A stretch of 64,000 bases of DNA from Actinosynnema sp042752395 (GCF_042752395.1 NZ_JBHYXZ010000025.1:11538-75537); one strand, 5' to 3'. Numbered from the stretch's first letter, positions 43,279 through 52,450 are shown. Numbers and translations are program-made. Notes: generated from the sequence alone by a model not told the origin.

Positions 43279-45276
43279 CTACTCGGCCAGGGCGCCGGTG
43301 TAGTTCAGCGTCGCCGCGGGCGCGAGTCGCCGCGTGGTGTCCTGCGGGCCGCCCGGCAGGTCCAGCGGGATCGTCGTGGTGTTGCTCCGGCCCATTCCCC
43401 ATTGTGGGCGCTTCCCCAGGAGCTCCAGGTCGGTCGCCACCACCACGAGCAGCGGCAGCGCACGGCGGGAGCCGGTCATGTCGTCGAGCAGGTCGAGCAG
43501 CGAGTCGTCGGTCAGGTGCAGGTCGTCGATGAGCACCACGGCGGGTCGGTTGAGGCTCATCCGGTCGACGAATCGCCCCCCGGGCGGCACGTCGAGCGCG
43601 CCCGCGGCGAGGTCGTGCCGGGGCGCGTGCGCGTGCGTGGGCAACCCGCCGAACGCCTCCACCAGCGCCCTGGTCGCCTCGCCGGACGGTCCGCCGCCGC
43701 ACCGCAGCGTCACCACGTGGGCCTGGTCGGTGCGGCTCACCGAGCGGGCGAACCCCTCGATCAGCCGGGACTTCCCGGTGCCCGCCGCGCCGAGCACGGT
43801 GACCAGGTGCGGCCGCGACCACGTGCCCACCCAGCCGAGCAGGTCGTGCAGCAGGCCGATCTCGCCCTTGCGCGCGTACGCCCCGACCGCCGCCGGCGAG
43901 CGCTCCCGCACCTGCCACGCCGCGAACGCGTCGCCCTTGGCGTGCTCGAACACGACGTGGTCGTAGGTGACGGCCGACGACGCGCTCCGGGTCGTGGCGC
44001 ACACCCAGATCTCCCCGGCGGGCACGTGCGCCAGCAGCGTCGCGCACTCGTCCAGCGACGCGGGCGCCACGGCGTGCAGGTCGCGCGCCGCGCCGGAGAC
44101 GCGGATCTTGCCGGTCACGACCGCGGCGTGGAAGCTCACGCCCCGCCCGGCGGTGCGCGGGTCGTCCGCGAGCACCTGGCGGATCGCGGCCGCGGCGCAC
44201 ACCATCCGGGGGTCTTCCTCGGTCTCGTCGATGTCGAACAGCGCCAGCGACATCGAGCCGATCGACGTGGTGATCGTCCCGTCGAAGCGGGCCACGACCT
44301 CGGGGATGATCTCCGCTAGCAGGTCCGCGGCCCGGTCGTCGTGGTCGTCGGAGCGGGCCCGGATCATCAGGATGCCGACCTGGCGCACACCCGGCGCCTC
44401 CGGCTCCGGCCGCGGCCTCGGCGCGGGCACCGGGTGCGGCGTGGTGACCGGCCGCCGCGGGCGCACCACCACGGGCGCGGGCGACACGCCGGGCGGAGCC
44501 ACCCGGGCCAGCTCCGGGTCGTGGTTCAGGATGGCCTGCTGCAACGACTGCAACTGCTGGCTCGGCTCCAGGCCCAGGTTGTCGACCAGCTCGGCGCGCG
44601 TGCGCCGGTAGACCTGGAGCGCGTCGGCCTGCCTGCCGCTGCGGTACAGGGCGAGCATGAGCTGACCGCAGCGCCTCTCCCGCAGCGGTTCCTGCTCGAC
44701 CACCAGCGCCAGCTCGTCGAGCGCGGTCCGGTGCCGGCCGCACGCCAGCTCCGCGTCGAAGTAGTCCTCCGTGACGTCGAGGCGGGCGTTCTCCAGGGCG
44801 GTCAACTCCGGCCACGTCGCACAGGTGTCCACGAGGTCGGCCATGGCCGGGCCGCGCCACAGCGCGAGCGCCTTGCCCAGCAGCGAGGCGGCGACCTCCG
44901 GCGACCCGCTCGCCAACTCCGCCCGGCCCTCCCTGACCAGGCGGAGGAACCAGTGCATGTCGACCTTCTCCTGCTCGACGCGCAGCATGTAGCCGGGCGC
45001 CTGCGTGCGCAGCTCGACCTGCTCGTCCGCGTCGGCTCCCTCACCGAGCAGGTTGCGCAGGCTCCAGACGGCGTTCTGGAGGATCTTCCGGGCGGTCTTC
45101 GGCTCCTCCTCGACCCACAGCGCCTGCAGGAGCCTGCGGGTGGCGACGACGCGATTCGGGTTCATCAGCAGCAGGGCGAGCGTCGCCCGCTGCTTCGCGC
45201 CGCCCAGGGTGAGCGGTCGACCGCCGGATAAGACCTCGACAGGACCTAATATATTGAAACGCAACGATGCCCCCAT
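43279..45276 (-). CDS. SARP regulator with cyclase-like and AAA ATPase domains; two TTA codons
   Basis: A protein of 665 residues. SARP DNA-binding domain (LRFNILGPVEV, GGAKQRATLALLLMNPNRVV) and BTAD to about 255; a Pro/Arg linker; residues about 300-470 resemble a class III nucleotidyl cyclase without catalytic residues (MSLALFDIDETEEDPRM, SFHAAVVTGKIRVSG, VPAGEIWVCATTR, KGDAFAAWQV); then an ATPase with Walker A GAAGTGKSR and Walker B AVVLIDDLHL, ending without TPRs. The layout recalls PimR/SanG-type SARP-LAL activators of antibiotic clusters, but shorter. Leu10 (45247-45249) and Leu16 (45229-45231) are TTA codons, suggesting bldA-type control. The ATG at 45276 lacks a good ribosome-binding site. 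Confidence 0.85.
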   Translation of the reverse strand: MGASLRFNILGPVEVLSGGRPLTLGGAKQRATLALLLMNPNRVVATRRLLQALWVEEEPKTARKILQNAVWSLRNLLGEGADADEQVELRTQAPGYMLRVEQEKVDMHWFLRLVREGRAELASGSPEVAASLLGKALALWRGPAMADLVDTCATWPELTALENARLDVTEDYFDAELACGRHRTALDELALVVEQEPLRERRCGQLMLALYRSGRQADALQVYRRTRAELVDNLGLEPSQQLQSLQQAILNHDPELARVAPPGVSPAPVVVRPRRPVTTPHPVPAPRPRPEPEAPGVRQVGILMIRARSDDHDDRAADLLAEIIPEVVARFDGTITTSIGSMSLALFDIDETEEDPRMVCAAAAIRQVLADDPRTAGRGVSFHAAVVTGKIRVSGAARDLHAVAPASLDECATLLAHVPAGEIWVCATTRSASSAVTYDHVVFEHAKGDAFAAWQVRERSPAAVGAYARKGEIGLLHDLLGWVGTWSRPHLVTVLGAAGTGKSRLIEGFARSVSRTDQAHVVTLRCGGGPSGEATRALVEAFGGLPTHAHAPRHDLAAGALDVPPGGRFVDRMSLNRPAVVLIDDLHLTDDSLLDLLDDMTGSRRALPLLVVVATDLELLGKRPQWGMGRSNTTTIPLDLPGGPQDTTRRLAPAATLNYTGALAE

Positions 45277-46827
45277 GGTTCGCGTAACAGGTGAGTACGG
45301 TCTCGATCGCTGCGCGGTCTCCGATGACTGCGCTCGGCGTCCGCTATCTGTTAAATCACTATTGGAGTAACCTCCGCACACCGTGGTGGCCCACCCCGGA
45401 TAAGGTTACCCCCAAAACGAATGTAGCATCATCGGCGATATGATCACCTATCCGCCATTCGGTGGCACTGGTGGCTGCTTCCTCGTGTCTTGGTGGCGTC
45501 CTCTTTCGGGTTCCGACGGTTTACGGAACAGTCGGCACGGCTCCGTTCGCGGAGTCGTGTCCGGCCGAAAGGACGCCGACGTCGAGTGCGGCCACCCGAT
45601 TCGCCCACCGGTTCGGCCACACCGGTGGTCGTCCGGTCACTACGGGATCCCGGTCGTCGAGTCCGGGGCTCCCGCCCGGCCGGCCGGTGGATCGACCGTG
45701 GTCACGGGCCACTTCGCCGCGGCAACGGGCATCGCGGTGAACTCCCTGCGAACACCTCGGTCCCCGCCGGACCCGACCGGCGCGGCCGAGCGGTCGGCGC
45801 GGGCCGCGTCGGTCGGCGCGCGGGAGGGCAGCGGGTGCTGTACCGATCATGAATAGCGATTCGCGGATGTTCGCGGCCGGGTCGGCGGCAGTGCGGGCCG
45901 GGCCTGACGGCGTGAGGATTGCGGTTGCGGCGATCGTGCCGATACCCCTCTCGAATCGGAACGCGTCGGTCCGGTGTGAAGTTCCGGTGAGCGCGCGCGG
46001 TGTATGACCGATATGGGTGGTGAACCTGCCGGCGAACAGGGGGCGAACGGTCGACAACGCGGTGCGGAGACCGAACGCCACCGCGATGTGCCGGACGATT
46101 CCCCGGGCGCGGACGCTCAGCATGCGGAGGGCGTCATAGGCCGCCATCGCGTGGGGTGAACGTCGTCGTGCCGACACCGGTGGACGCGCGCGAGCGAAAA
46201 CCCGGGACCGGTGATCACCGGTCCTCCGGTCGCCCGACCTCTGGCCGCCGGGTCGCCGACCGCCTGGCCGCCGACCGCCGAGGCACCGCCCGGCCGGCTG
46301 CCGACCGCGGGACCGCCGACCACCGGAGCACTGAACGCCGAGCAGCCGACCACCGGAGCGCTGATCGACCGGGCGCTGATCGCCGAGCCGCTGAACGCCC
46401 AGCCCTCGATCGCCGGGCCACCGAACGCGTCGCAGCCCGTCGCCGTCGCGGCGGCCGCACCGTGCGCGGTGCGGGCGGCCACCGGAGGCCGGGTCGGTGC
46501 GCCGAGCGCGGAGGCGATCGGGGACGGCGCGGTCGCGGGCACCCGCCGTTCGCCCGGCGAGCCGCAGGTCGTGCATCCGGGGGTCGGGATGACGACCTGC
46601 GGTTCGGCGGGCTCGGGGGAGCGGTCGGGGCGGAGCTGCGCCGGTGGTTGCCGGCGGCGCGGGTCGGGGACGGCGCCGACCCGCGCGAGGGCTTCGCTCA
46701 GTGTTTCGCGCACGGAAGGGTAGACCTGCCGCGCCGGTGAAATTCGTCGCGGCCGGGGCGACGAATTTCGGGCGGCAGCCCGGTCTAATCCTGTGACAGA
46801 GGTCTGCGTGCGCATGGGGGGCTGGAG
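45277..46827. other. 1.55-kb region without a supported gene; repeat-rich right half
   Basis: The left part (45277-45440) is unusually AT-rich and should contain the SARP promoter. From 46220 to 46440 the sequence is a degenerate array of 12-15-bp units such as CTGATCGCCGAGCCG and GACCACCGGAGCACTGAA, which keeps several frames open on both strands. A minus-strand frame over about 46117-46740 could encode an Ala/Pro-rich protein (CTTCGSPGERR, then GGPA/SAPVVG repeats). It has no clear ribosome-binding site or family and is left uncalled. Confidence 0.5.
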
Positions 46828-47856
46828 ATGGAGTTGCACTCGCAGGGTGTTGACCAGGACATGACGGTGAACGACCGCTCGGACGTGGACGCGGAGTTCA
46901 TGCTGCAGGCCAACTCGCTGCGGGGGGAGCTGCTCGCGCACTGCTACCAGCTGCTCGGCTCGGTGCACGACGCCGAGGACCAGGTGCAGGAGACCCTGCT
47001 GCGCGCGTGGCGCTCGTACGGCGATTTCGAGGGTCGCTCGTCATTCCGCACCTGGCTGTACCGCATCGCCACGAACGTCTGCCTCACCGCGCTGGAGAGC
47101 CGCCAGCGCCGTCCGCTGCCGTCCGGGCTGCCGCACTCGCGGGGCGACGAACAGGCGCACGGCACGTGGAGCATGGAGGACGGCGCGCTCCTGGGCGCGA
47201 GTTCCCCCACGCTGGAGAGCACCGACCCGGCGGCGATCGTCGCCTCGCGCGAACGCCGCGCCCAGGCCCTGCAGATGGTGTGGAAGCACCTGTCGCCCCG
47301 CCAGCGCGCGGTGCTGATCCTGCGCGACGTGCTCAACTGGCAGGCCAACGAGATCGCGGAGGTGATCGGCACGTCCGGCAGCGCCGTGCACAGCATGCTG
47401 CGCCGCGCCCGCGCCCAGCTGGCCCAGGTCTCGGCGGTGGCCGCGGACGAGATCGACCCCGCCTGGCGGGAGATGCTCGACCAGTACGCCGCGGCGTTCG
47501 AGAGCGGCGACATGGCGGTGCTGGTGAGCCTGCTGACCGACGGGGCGGTGATGGACGTCGGCAACGCCGAGCCGGAGGTGCTCACCGGCCGGGACATCGT
47601 CGCGCGGCACCTGGAGCTGTGCCCGACCCTGGGCAACTGCCACATGGTCCCCATCACCATCTCGGGCAAGCCGGGGTTCGCCGTCTACCGGCCGACCCCG
47701 GACGGCGTCCTGCGGGCGCACTCCATCGAGGTGTTGGACATGTCGGATTCGGGGATCGAGGGCATCACCGTGGCCGAGGACCGCGCGGTGTTCTCCCTGT
47801 ACGGCCTCCCCTCGACCATCGAGGCCGACGCCCGAGTGCGGACACGCCGTCCTTGA
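46828..47856 (+). CDS. ECF sigma factor with C-terminal NTF2/SnoaL-like domain (TIGR02960/SigG-like)
   Basis: A protein of 342 residues. Sigma region 2 (LLAHCYQLLGSVHDAEDQVQETLLRAWRSYG, FRTWLYRIATNVCLTALE) and region 4 (LSPRQRAVLILRDVLNWQANEIAEVIGTSGSAVHSMLRRAR), followed by about 120 residues of NTF2-like sequence (YAAAFESGDMAVLVSLLTDGAVMDV). This fused domain controls activity in related ECF groups without a classic anti-sigma factor. ATG 46828 is preceded by GGCTGGAG. The downstream gene overlaps its stop and is probably co-regulated. Confidence 0.92.
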   Translation: MELHSQGVDQDMTVNDRSDVDAEFMLQANSLRGELLAHCYQLLGSVHDAEDQVQETLLRAWRSYGDFEGRSSFRTWLYRIATNVCLTALESRQRRPLPSGLPHSRGDEQAHGTWSMEDGALLGASSPTLESTDPAAIVASRERRAQALQMVWKHLSPRQRAVLILRDVLNWQANEIAEVIGTSGSAVHSMLRRARAQLAQVSAVAADEIDPAWREMLDQYAAAFESGDMAVLVSLLTDGAVMDVGNAEPEVLTGRDIVARHLELCPTLGNCHMVPITISGKPGFAVYRPTPDGVLRAHSIEVLDMSDSGIEGITVAEDRAVFSLYGLPSTIEADARVRTRRP

Positions 47857-48467
47857 GGATCTACCAGGAGGCGCTGGCCGATCTCGTCCGCGGCAAGGAC
47901 CTGGCCGAACGCGCGACAGGTTACGCCCGCTTCGTCGTCAACCACGTGACGACCGACCACTTCTCCCTGCCGACGCCGTGCCGGCCGTGGGACATGTGGA
48001 CGCTGCTGGCGCACGTCAACGACTCCCTGGCCGCGTTGTGCGAGGGCATCGAGCACCGGCGGCTCGCCCTGGCCCCCGCGCCGCCCGCGCCCGGCGGCGG
48101 TGACGTGCTCGCGGCGTTCCGCCACCTCAGCACCAGGCTGCTGGAGTCGTGGACCGGAGCCGGTCGCCGGGGCGGCGACCGGCTCGTCGAGGTCGGCGGC
48201 ACGCCGCTGCACGGCCTGGTGCTGGCGGGCACGGGCGCGCTGGAGATCGTCGTGCACGGCTGGGACATCGCGCGGACGTGCGGCGCGGACTGCGTCATCC
48301 CGGACGCGCTGGCCGCGGACCTCTACGACTTCGCCCGGGTCGTGGTGGGACCGACCGACCGGCGCCCGCAGTTCGCCGACCCGGTGCCGGTGACCGCGTC
48401 GGCCACGCCCGGCGACCGGCTGGTGGCCTACCTCGGCCGCGACCCGAACCTGGTCCTGCGGCGGTAA
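47853..48467 (+). CDS. DinB/maleylpyruvate isomerase-type (TIGR03086-like) protein
   Basis: A protein of 204 residues. The N-terminal four-helix DinB-like domain has FSLPTPCRPWDMWTLLAHVNDSLAALCEG, the mycothiol-dependent maleylpyruvate isomerase-type metal site (the His of LLAHVND and the later VVHGWDIARTCG). The C-terminus matches TIGR03086-type proteins. TTG 47853 overlaps the sigma factor stop (TTGA), so translation is likely coupled and the two genes form a unit. Such proteins may act on mycothiol adducts; the substrate is unknown. Confidence 0.75.
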   Translation: MRIYQEALADLVRGKDLAERATGYARFVVNHVTTDHFSLPTPCRPWDMWTLLAHVNDSLAALCEGIEHRRLALAPAPPAPGGGDVLAAFRHLSTRLLESWTGAGRRGGDRLVEVGGTPLHGLVLAGTGALEIVVHGWDIARTCGADCVIPDALAADLYDFARVVVGPTDRRPQFADPVPVTASATPGDRLVAYLGRDPNLVLRR

Positions 48468-48540
48468 CGGGCTGCGCGCGGGACCGGGGTCGTGCGGGAC
48501 CGGCGGAGGTCCGGAACCTCGGTCGACCCCCACGGCGTTG

Positions 48541-48625
48541 GGGGCCGCCCGGGCGGGGGGGGGGGGCGCGCGGGGGGGCGGCCCCCCCCCGGGGCCCCCC
48601 CCCGGGGGGGGGGGCCCCCCCCCAC
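48541..48625. other. Unreliable G/C homopolymer stretch, probable filled gap
   Basis: About 85 bases made almost only of runs of G and C (up to 12 in a row), between the isomerase-like gene and the oxygenase gene. It is unlike any normal sequence in the window. Confidence 0.75.
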
Positions 48626-48675
48626 GCTCCGGACCATCGGTCGGCGACGGTCGGTCGGCGCGGGCGGCGTGCCGG

Positions 48676-49842
48676 TTACAGGAACGTGGTGTCGGGATCC
48701 AGGCCGAGCAGGACCCGGCCCTGGACCTCCAAATTCGTGGTGGCGTTGGTCAGGCCGTGGTGCATGAACGCCTGCAGGTCGCGGTGGAAGCGCTGCAACG
48801 GCACCGTGCGGCGGATCACCGAGCCGCCGCTGAGGGAGTAGAGGATGTCCACCGCCTCCTTGGCGAGCTGCCCGGCGAACATGGTCTGCCCGCGCACGAT
48901 CGCCCGCTCCTCGACCGTGGGCAGTTCGCCCGCGTCGGCCCGGCGCTGGAGCAGTTCGAGCCAGCCGCGGGACAGCGCGTCGGCGGCGTCGATCTTGTTC
49001 TTGGCGGTGGCGACCTGGATCTGGGTCAGCGGGTGCTGCCGCTGGTCGGTCCAGGAGGTGTAGGTGATGCCGCGTCCCGGCAGCCGTTCGAGGAACAGCT
49101 CGTACGCGCCGCGCGCGATGCCGGTGAACACCGCCGCGCACTCGGCCATGATCATGCTCACCAGGCCGTAGGAACGCCCGTCCGCGCCGCCGTTGGTGCG
49201 GCCGGGCGCGTTGTTGGCCATGGCGTGCTCGAAGTCGAGCACCCGGTGGGAGGGGATGAAGACGTCCTCGGCCACGGTGGTGACGCTGCCGGTGCCCGCG
49301 CCGCCGGAGACGTCCCAGTCGTCGATGGTCGTCAGCTCGGTCATGGGCACCAACCCCATGACCCTGGTGTCGGTGCCGTCCAGCACGGCCACCGTCACGT
49401 TCCAGTGCGCGCCCAGGCAGCCGGAGTTGAAGTTCCACCGCCCGTTGAGCCGGTAACCGCCCTCGACGGGGACGACCCGGCCGGTCGGCGCGAAGCCGCT
49501 GGAGACCCGGACGGAGCCGTTGGCGAACACCTCCTCCTGCGCCCGGTCGGGGAACAGGGTGGCGATCCACGCGTTCGACACCCACGTCTCCGCCAGCCAG
49601 CCGCTGGACGGGCACCCGCGGGCGATCTCGGCGAGCACCGCGACCTTGTCGGCCAGGGACAGTTCGAGCCCCCCGAACCGGCGCGGCACCGCCATGCGGA
49701 ACACGCCCGCCTTGTCCTGCAGATCGATGTTCTCCGTCGGGATCATGCGCTCGGCCTCGGCCTGCAGCCCGTTGCGGCGGAGGACGGGGATGATGTCCTG
49801 CACCGCGCCGAGCACGGACCGAAGTGCTTCGCTGTCCGTCAT
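48676..49842 (-). CDS. Flavin-dependent monooxygenase of the acyl-CoA dehydrogenase fold (HsaA/HpaB-like)
   Basis: A protein of 388 residues with the acyl-CoA dehydrogenase fold, but in the two-component oxygenase branch: FRMAVPRRFGGLELSLADKVAVLAEIARGCPSSGWL, GGYRLNGRWNFNSGC, GLVPMTELTTIDDWDVSGGAGTGS and a C-terminal HRDLQAFMHH. These enzymes use reduced FMN or FAD from a separate reductase to hydroxylate aromatic or polyketide substrates. No reductase is adjacent. ATG 49842 has AAAGGA 6 nt upstream. It is in tandem with an NTF2-like gene and divergent from a P450. Confidence 0.85.
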   Translation of the reverse strand: MTDSEALRSVLGAVQDIIPVLRRNGLQAEAERMIPTENIDLQDKAGVFRMAVPRRFGGLELSLADKVAVLAEIARGCPSSGWLAETWVSNAWIATLFPDRAQEEVFANGSVRVSSGFAPTGRVVPVEGGYRLNGRWNFNSGCLGAHWNVTVAVLDGTDTRVMGLVPMTELTTIDDWDVSGGAGTGSVTTVAEDVFIPSHRVLDFEHAMANNAPGRTNGGADGRSYGLVSMIMAECAAVFTGIARGAYELFLERLPGRGITYTSWTDQRQHPLTQIQVATAKNKIDAADALSRGWLELLQRRADAGELPTVEERAIVRGQTMFAGQLAKEAVDILYSLSGGSVIRRTVPLQRFHRDLQAFMHHGLTNATTNLEVQGRVLLGLDPDTTFL

Positions 49843-49885
49843 AGTGCATCCTTTCTTCGCTGACTCGTCCCGCCGGTGGCTCGCC

Positions 49886-50281
49886 TCACCCCTGCCCGTA
49901 GGGGTTGTCCACGGCGTAGCGCCACCGGCCGTCGTCCCCGCGCCGCAGCACGTCGGCGCCGACACCGGTCGATTCCTCCACGACGCCCTCTTCGTTCGTC
50001 GCGGACAGCGCCCAGTCCACGATCAGCAGCGCCGTGTCGCCGGCGACGAAGGAGTCCCGCAGCGTGGCCTGCACCGAGGCGCCGCGGGCGATGACGTCTT
50101 CGATGTGCTTGCGGCGGTCGTCGCCGGACAGCGCCACACCGGGTTCCCACACCGCGACCGCGTCCTCGGTGTAGAGCCGGTTCACGGCGTCGGCGTTGCC
50201 GGCGTTGAAGGCGCGCACGTACAGCGCGGTGAGCTGGGTCGGATCTTCGAGGGGTTCGAAATCGTCACGCTGGCGGGTCAT
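49886..50281 (-). CDS. NTF2/SnoaL-like protein
   Basis: A protein of 131 residues. YVRAFNAGNADAVNRLYTEDAVAVWEPG and the later LLIVDWAL, WRYAVDNPYG strands are typical of the NTF2-like cone fold (YybH/SnoaL group). It may act as a small enzyme or a ligand-binding partner for the oxygenase encoded 43 bp downstream. ATG 50281 is near an AT-rich promoter-like TATACAT, leaving a very short leader. An in-frame upstream start exists but would run over that promoter. Confidence 0.78.
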   Translation of the reverse strand: MTRQRDDFEPLEDPTQLTALYVRAFNAGNADAVNRLYTEDAVAVWEPGVALSGDDRRKHIEDVIARGASVQATLRDSFVAGDTALLIVDWALSATNEEGVVEESTGVGADVLRRGDDGRWRYAVDNPYGQG

Positions 50282-50438
50282 GTCGGTTACGGTATGTATA
50301 TCAAGGCACTGGCAACCCACACCGGGGTAACGGCTTTCCGGTTCCGGGCGTCGTCGGTGGTGACTCGGCGGTTACCGGCCGGACCTAGCGTCGGGCGGGC
50401 GCAGAGGCATCCCACGCGAACCACCAAGGAGACCGTCG

Positions 50439-51659
50439 ATGGCCGCTCCGGTGCTGTCACCGCAGTTGTTCACCGCGGAGTTCTTCCGCAATCCGTACCC
50501 GGCGCTGGAGTGGCTGCGGGAGAATTCCCCGGTCCACGAATTCGCCTTCCCCGTGGACGACGTGCCGACCTGGATCATCACCCGGTTCGCCGACGTGCAC
50601 GCCGCGCTCGGCGACAACCGGTTCAGCACCTCCGGCGCGAAGTGGGCCAACGACCGCGCCCGCGGCGCGGGCATGGTGTTCGCGTCCGGCACGGTGGTCG
50701 AGAAGATCGTGACCGTGCTCGACCCGCCCGACCACACCAGGATCCGCAAGCTCGCCATGGGCGCGTTCACGCCCCGGCGCATCGAGCAGTGGCGCGCCAC
50801 GGTCGAGCGCATCGTCAACGACGCGATCGACCAGCTCGCCGCGCAGGACGAACCGGACCTGATGACGTTCGCCAGCGCCGTGCCGGCGGGCGCGCTCGGC
50901 AGCCTCCTGGGCTTCCAGCTCGACCGGTTCAACGACATGCTGCACGCCATCGACCGGGCGTTCACCACCGCCCCGGAACTCCAGGACGACCGCACCCGCG
51001 CGTTCGAGGAGATCGGCGAGTACGGCCGCGAGCTGATCGAGGCGCGGCGCAAGGACCCGGCGGACGACCTGACGTCGCTGTTCATCCAGGCCCGCGACGG
51101 CGAGGACCGGCTCTCCGAGGAGGAGCTGCTGTCCATGCTGGCCGTGATGATCATGGCCGGGCTGGACACCACGCGCGGCGTGCTCGGCTCCGCGTCGCTC
51201 GGCCTGATGGAGCACCCCGACCAGATCGCGCTGCTGAACGAGCGGCCCGAGCTGCTGCCCGGCGCGGTGGAGGAGTTCCTGCGCTACGAGGGCGCTCTCG
51301 CCACCGGGCTGCTCCGGTTCGCCGCGGAGGACCTGGAGGTGAGCGGTGTCGCGATCCCCAAGGGGTCGCCGGTGCTGCTCTCGCTGCTCTCGGCCAACCG
51401 GGACCCCGCGCAGTTCACCGACCCCGACCGGATCGACATCACCCGCACCGGCGTGCGGCACGTGGGGCTGGGGCACGGCCTGCACAACTGCCTGGGCGCG
51501 GCGCTGGCGCGCATGGAGGTCGGCACCGGCATCTCCACGCTGTTCCGCCGGTTCCCGAACATGCGGCTCACGGTGCCGCGCGACGAGGTCGAGTGGGCGC
51601 CCACCTGGCTCATCCGCTCGCCGCTGCGCCTGCCGGTCGACCTGGGCGCTCCGGCGTGA
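50439..51659 (+). CDS. Cytochrome P450 (actinobacterial CYP)
   Basis: A protein of 406 residues. I-helix oxygen-activation motif AGLDTT, K-helix E-x-x-R in EEFLRYE, and heme ligand Cys351 in LGHGLHNCLG. The usual Phe of the F-x-x-G-x-x-x-C-x-G motif is Leu344, an uncommon change. ATG 50439 has AAGGAG upstream. The ferredoxin gene overlaps its stop, so both are made together. It is divergent from the NTF2/flavin oxygenase pair, which suggests one oxidative pathway. The substrate is unknown. Confidence 0.93.
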   Translation: MAAPVLSPQLFTAEFFRNPYPALEWLRENSPVHEFAFPVDDVPTWIITRFADVHAALGDNRFSTSGAKWANDRARGAGMVFASGTVVEKIVTVLDPPDHTRIRKLAMGAFTPRRIEQWRATVERIVNDAIDQLAAQDEPDLMTFASAVPAGALGSLLGFQLDRFNDMLHAIDRAFTTAPELQDDRTRAFEEIGEYGRELIEARRKDPADDLTSLFIQARDGEDRLSEEELLSMLAVMIMAGLDTTRGVLGSASLGLMEHPDQIALLNERPELLPGAVEEFLRYEGALATGLLRFAAEDLEVSGVAIPKGSPVLLSLLSANRDPAQFTDPDRIDITRTGVRHVGLGHGLHNCLGAALARMEVGTGISTLFRRFPNMRLTVPRDEVEWAPTWLIRSPLRLPVDLGAPA

Positions 51660-51874
51660 CGGCGAAGCCGAGGGCGACCCTCTCGGTCGACCAGGAGACG
51701 TGCCGTGGCACGGGGTTGTGCCAGGCGCTCGCACCGCGCCTGTTCCGGCTGGACCCCTACGGCGAGGCCGAGGTGCTGCGCGCGGAGTTGACCGAGGAGG
51801 AGGACGTCACCCAGGCCGACGCGGTGATGTCGACGTGCCCGACGGAGTCGGTGATCCTCAAGTTGTTGGCGTGA
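51656..51874 (+). CDS. [3Fe-4S] ferredoxin, P450 redox partner
   Basis: A protein of 72 residues. Cys in CRGTGLC and a final CP (STCPTESV) give three cluster ligands, with Gly/Thr where the fourth Cys of 4Fe-4S proteins would be, as in P450-associated [3Fe-4S] ferredoxins. GTG 51656 overlaps the P450 TGA (GTGA). It would deliver electrons from a reductase encoded elsewhere. A hairpin follows. Confidence 0.93.
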   Translation: MTAKPRATLSVDQETCRGTGLCQALAPRLFRLDPYGEAEVLRAELTEEEDVTQADAVMSTCPTESVILKLLA

Positions 51875-51900
51875 CCCGGCGCGGGAGAGCGCCACGACGA

Positions 51901-51929
51901 GCCCCGGCGCCGCCACGGTGCGCCGGGGC
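51901..51929 (+). terminator. Terminator after the P450-ferredoxin operon
   Basis: GCCCCGGCGC pairs with GCGCCGGGGC (10 bp) around a 9-nt loop, 27 bp after the ferredoxin stop. Confidence 0.7.
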
Positions 51930-52450
51930 CACGACCCGTGCGCGCGTCCGGGCTCCCGGCGGGGATTACCGCGCTGTGACTCGCGCGTTCCCCGCCGTGC
52001 ACAGACTTGGCCGGGAAACACGTGCTGGTCAAGGGTTTCGCGGAGTGGTCCCGAGAGTCCGTCCTTTGTGGACTGACAGGGTCCTGCGGTGGCGCGCATC
52101 CGTTGAGGGTTGACCCGCTCACCGGGCTTCCGCGCGGCGGTGGCAGGGCTTCGCGGGTCCGCCCGGCGTCACCGGGAACGGTGTCCGTGGTCAGCCGCGC
52201 CGGGCGGCCTCCGGGACGAAGCCGGTCGGGCCGGCGCGGACCCGGTCGAGTCGGGGCGGACCCGGTCGACCCGGGCGCGCCGGTCGAGGTCGAGTCCGCC
52301 CGGTCGGGACGCCGCGTCGCCGCCGTCGCCCGCCGCGGCCGAGGCGGCGTCGGGCGGCTGCGGACCCGGTCGACGAGCACGTGGACTTCTTCGTCCCGCC
52401 GGGCGGTTCCCGTCCTCGGGCGACGCGCCGGCCCAACAGGGAGGACTGGT
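51930..52450 (+). promoter_or_regulatory. Intergenic region before the acyl-CoA carboxylase gene
   Basis: About 520 bp without a supported gene. From about 52225 to 52300 it has short direct repeats of CGGACCCGGTCGA-type units (also near 52365), which keep several frames open. The promoter is not identified. The strong AGGGAGG for the next gene is at the end. Confidence 0.5.

Noticed and set aside
46117..46968. 284-codon minus-strand frame with pentapeptide-like spacing
   Set aside because: It overlaps the start of the well-supported ECF sigma gene and its open state follows from short repeats; kept only as a note on the region.
48541..48625. G-quadruplex-forming element
   Set aside because: Runs of both G and C in one short block, repeated at other damaged points, fit bad sequence better than a biological element.
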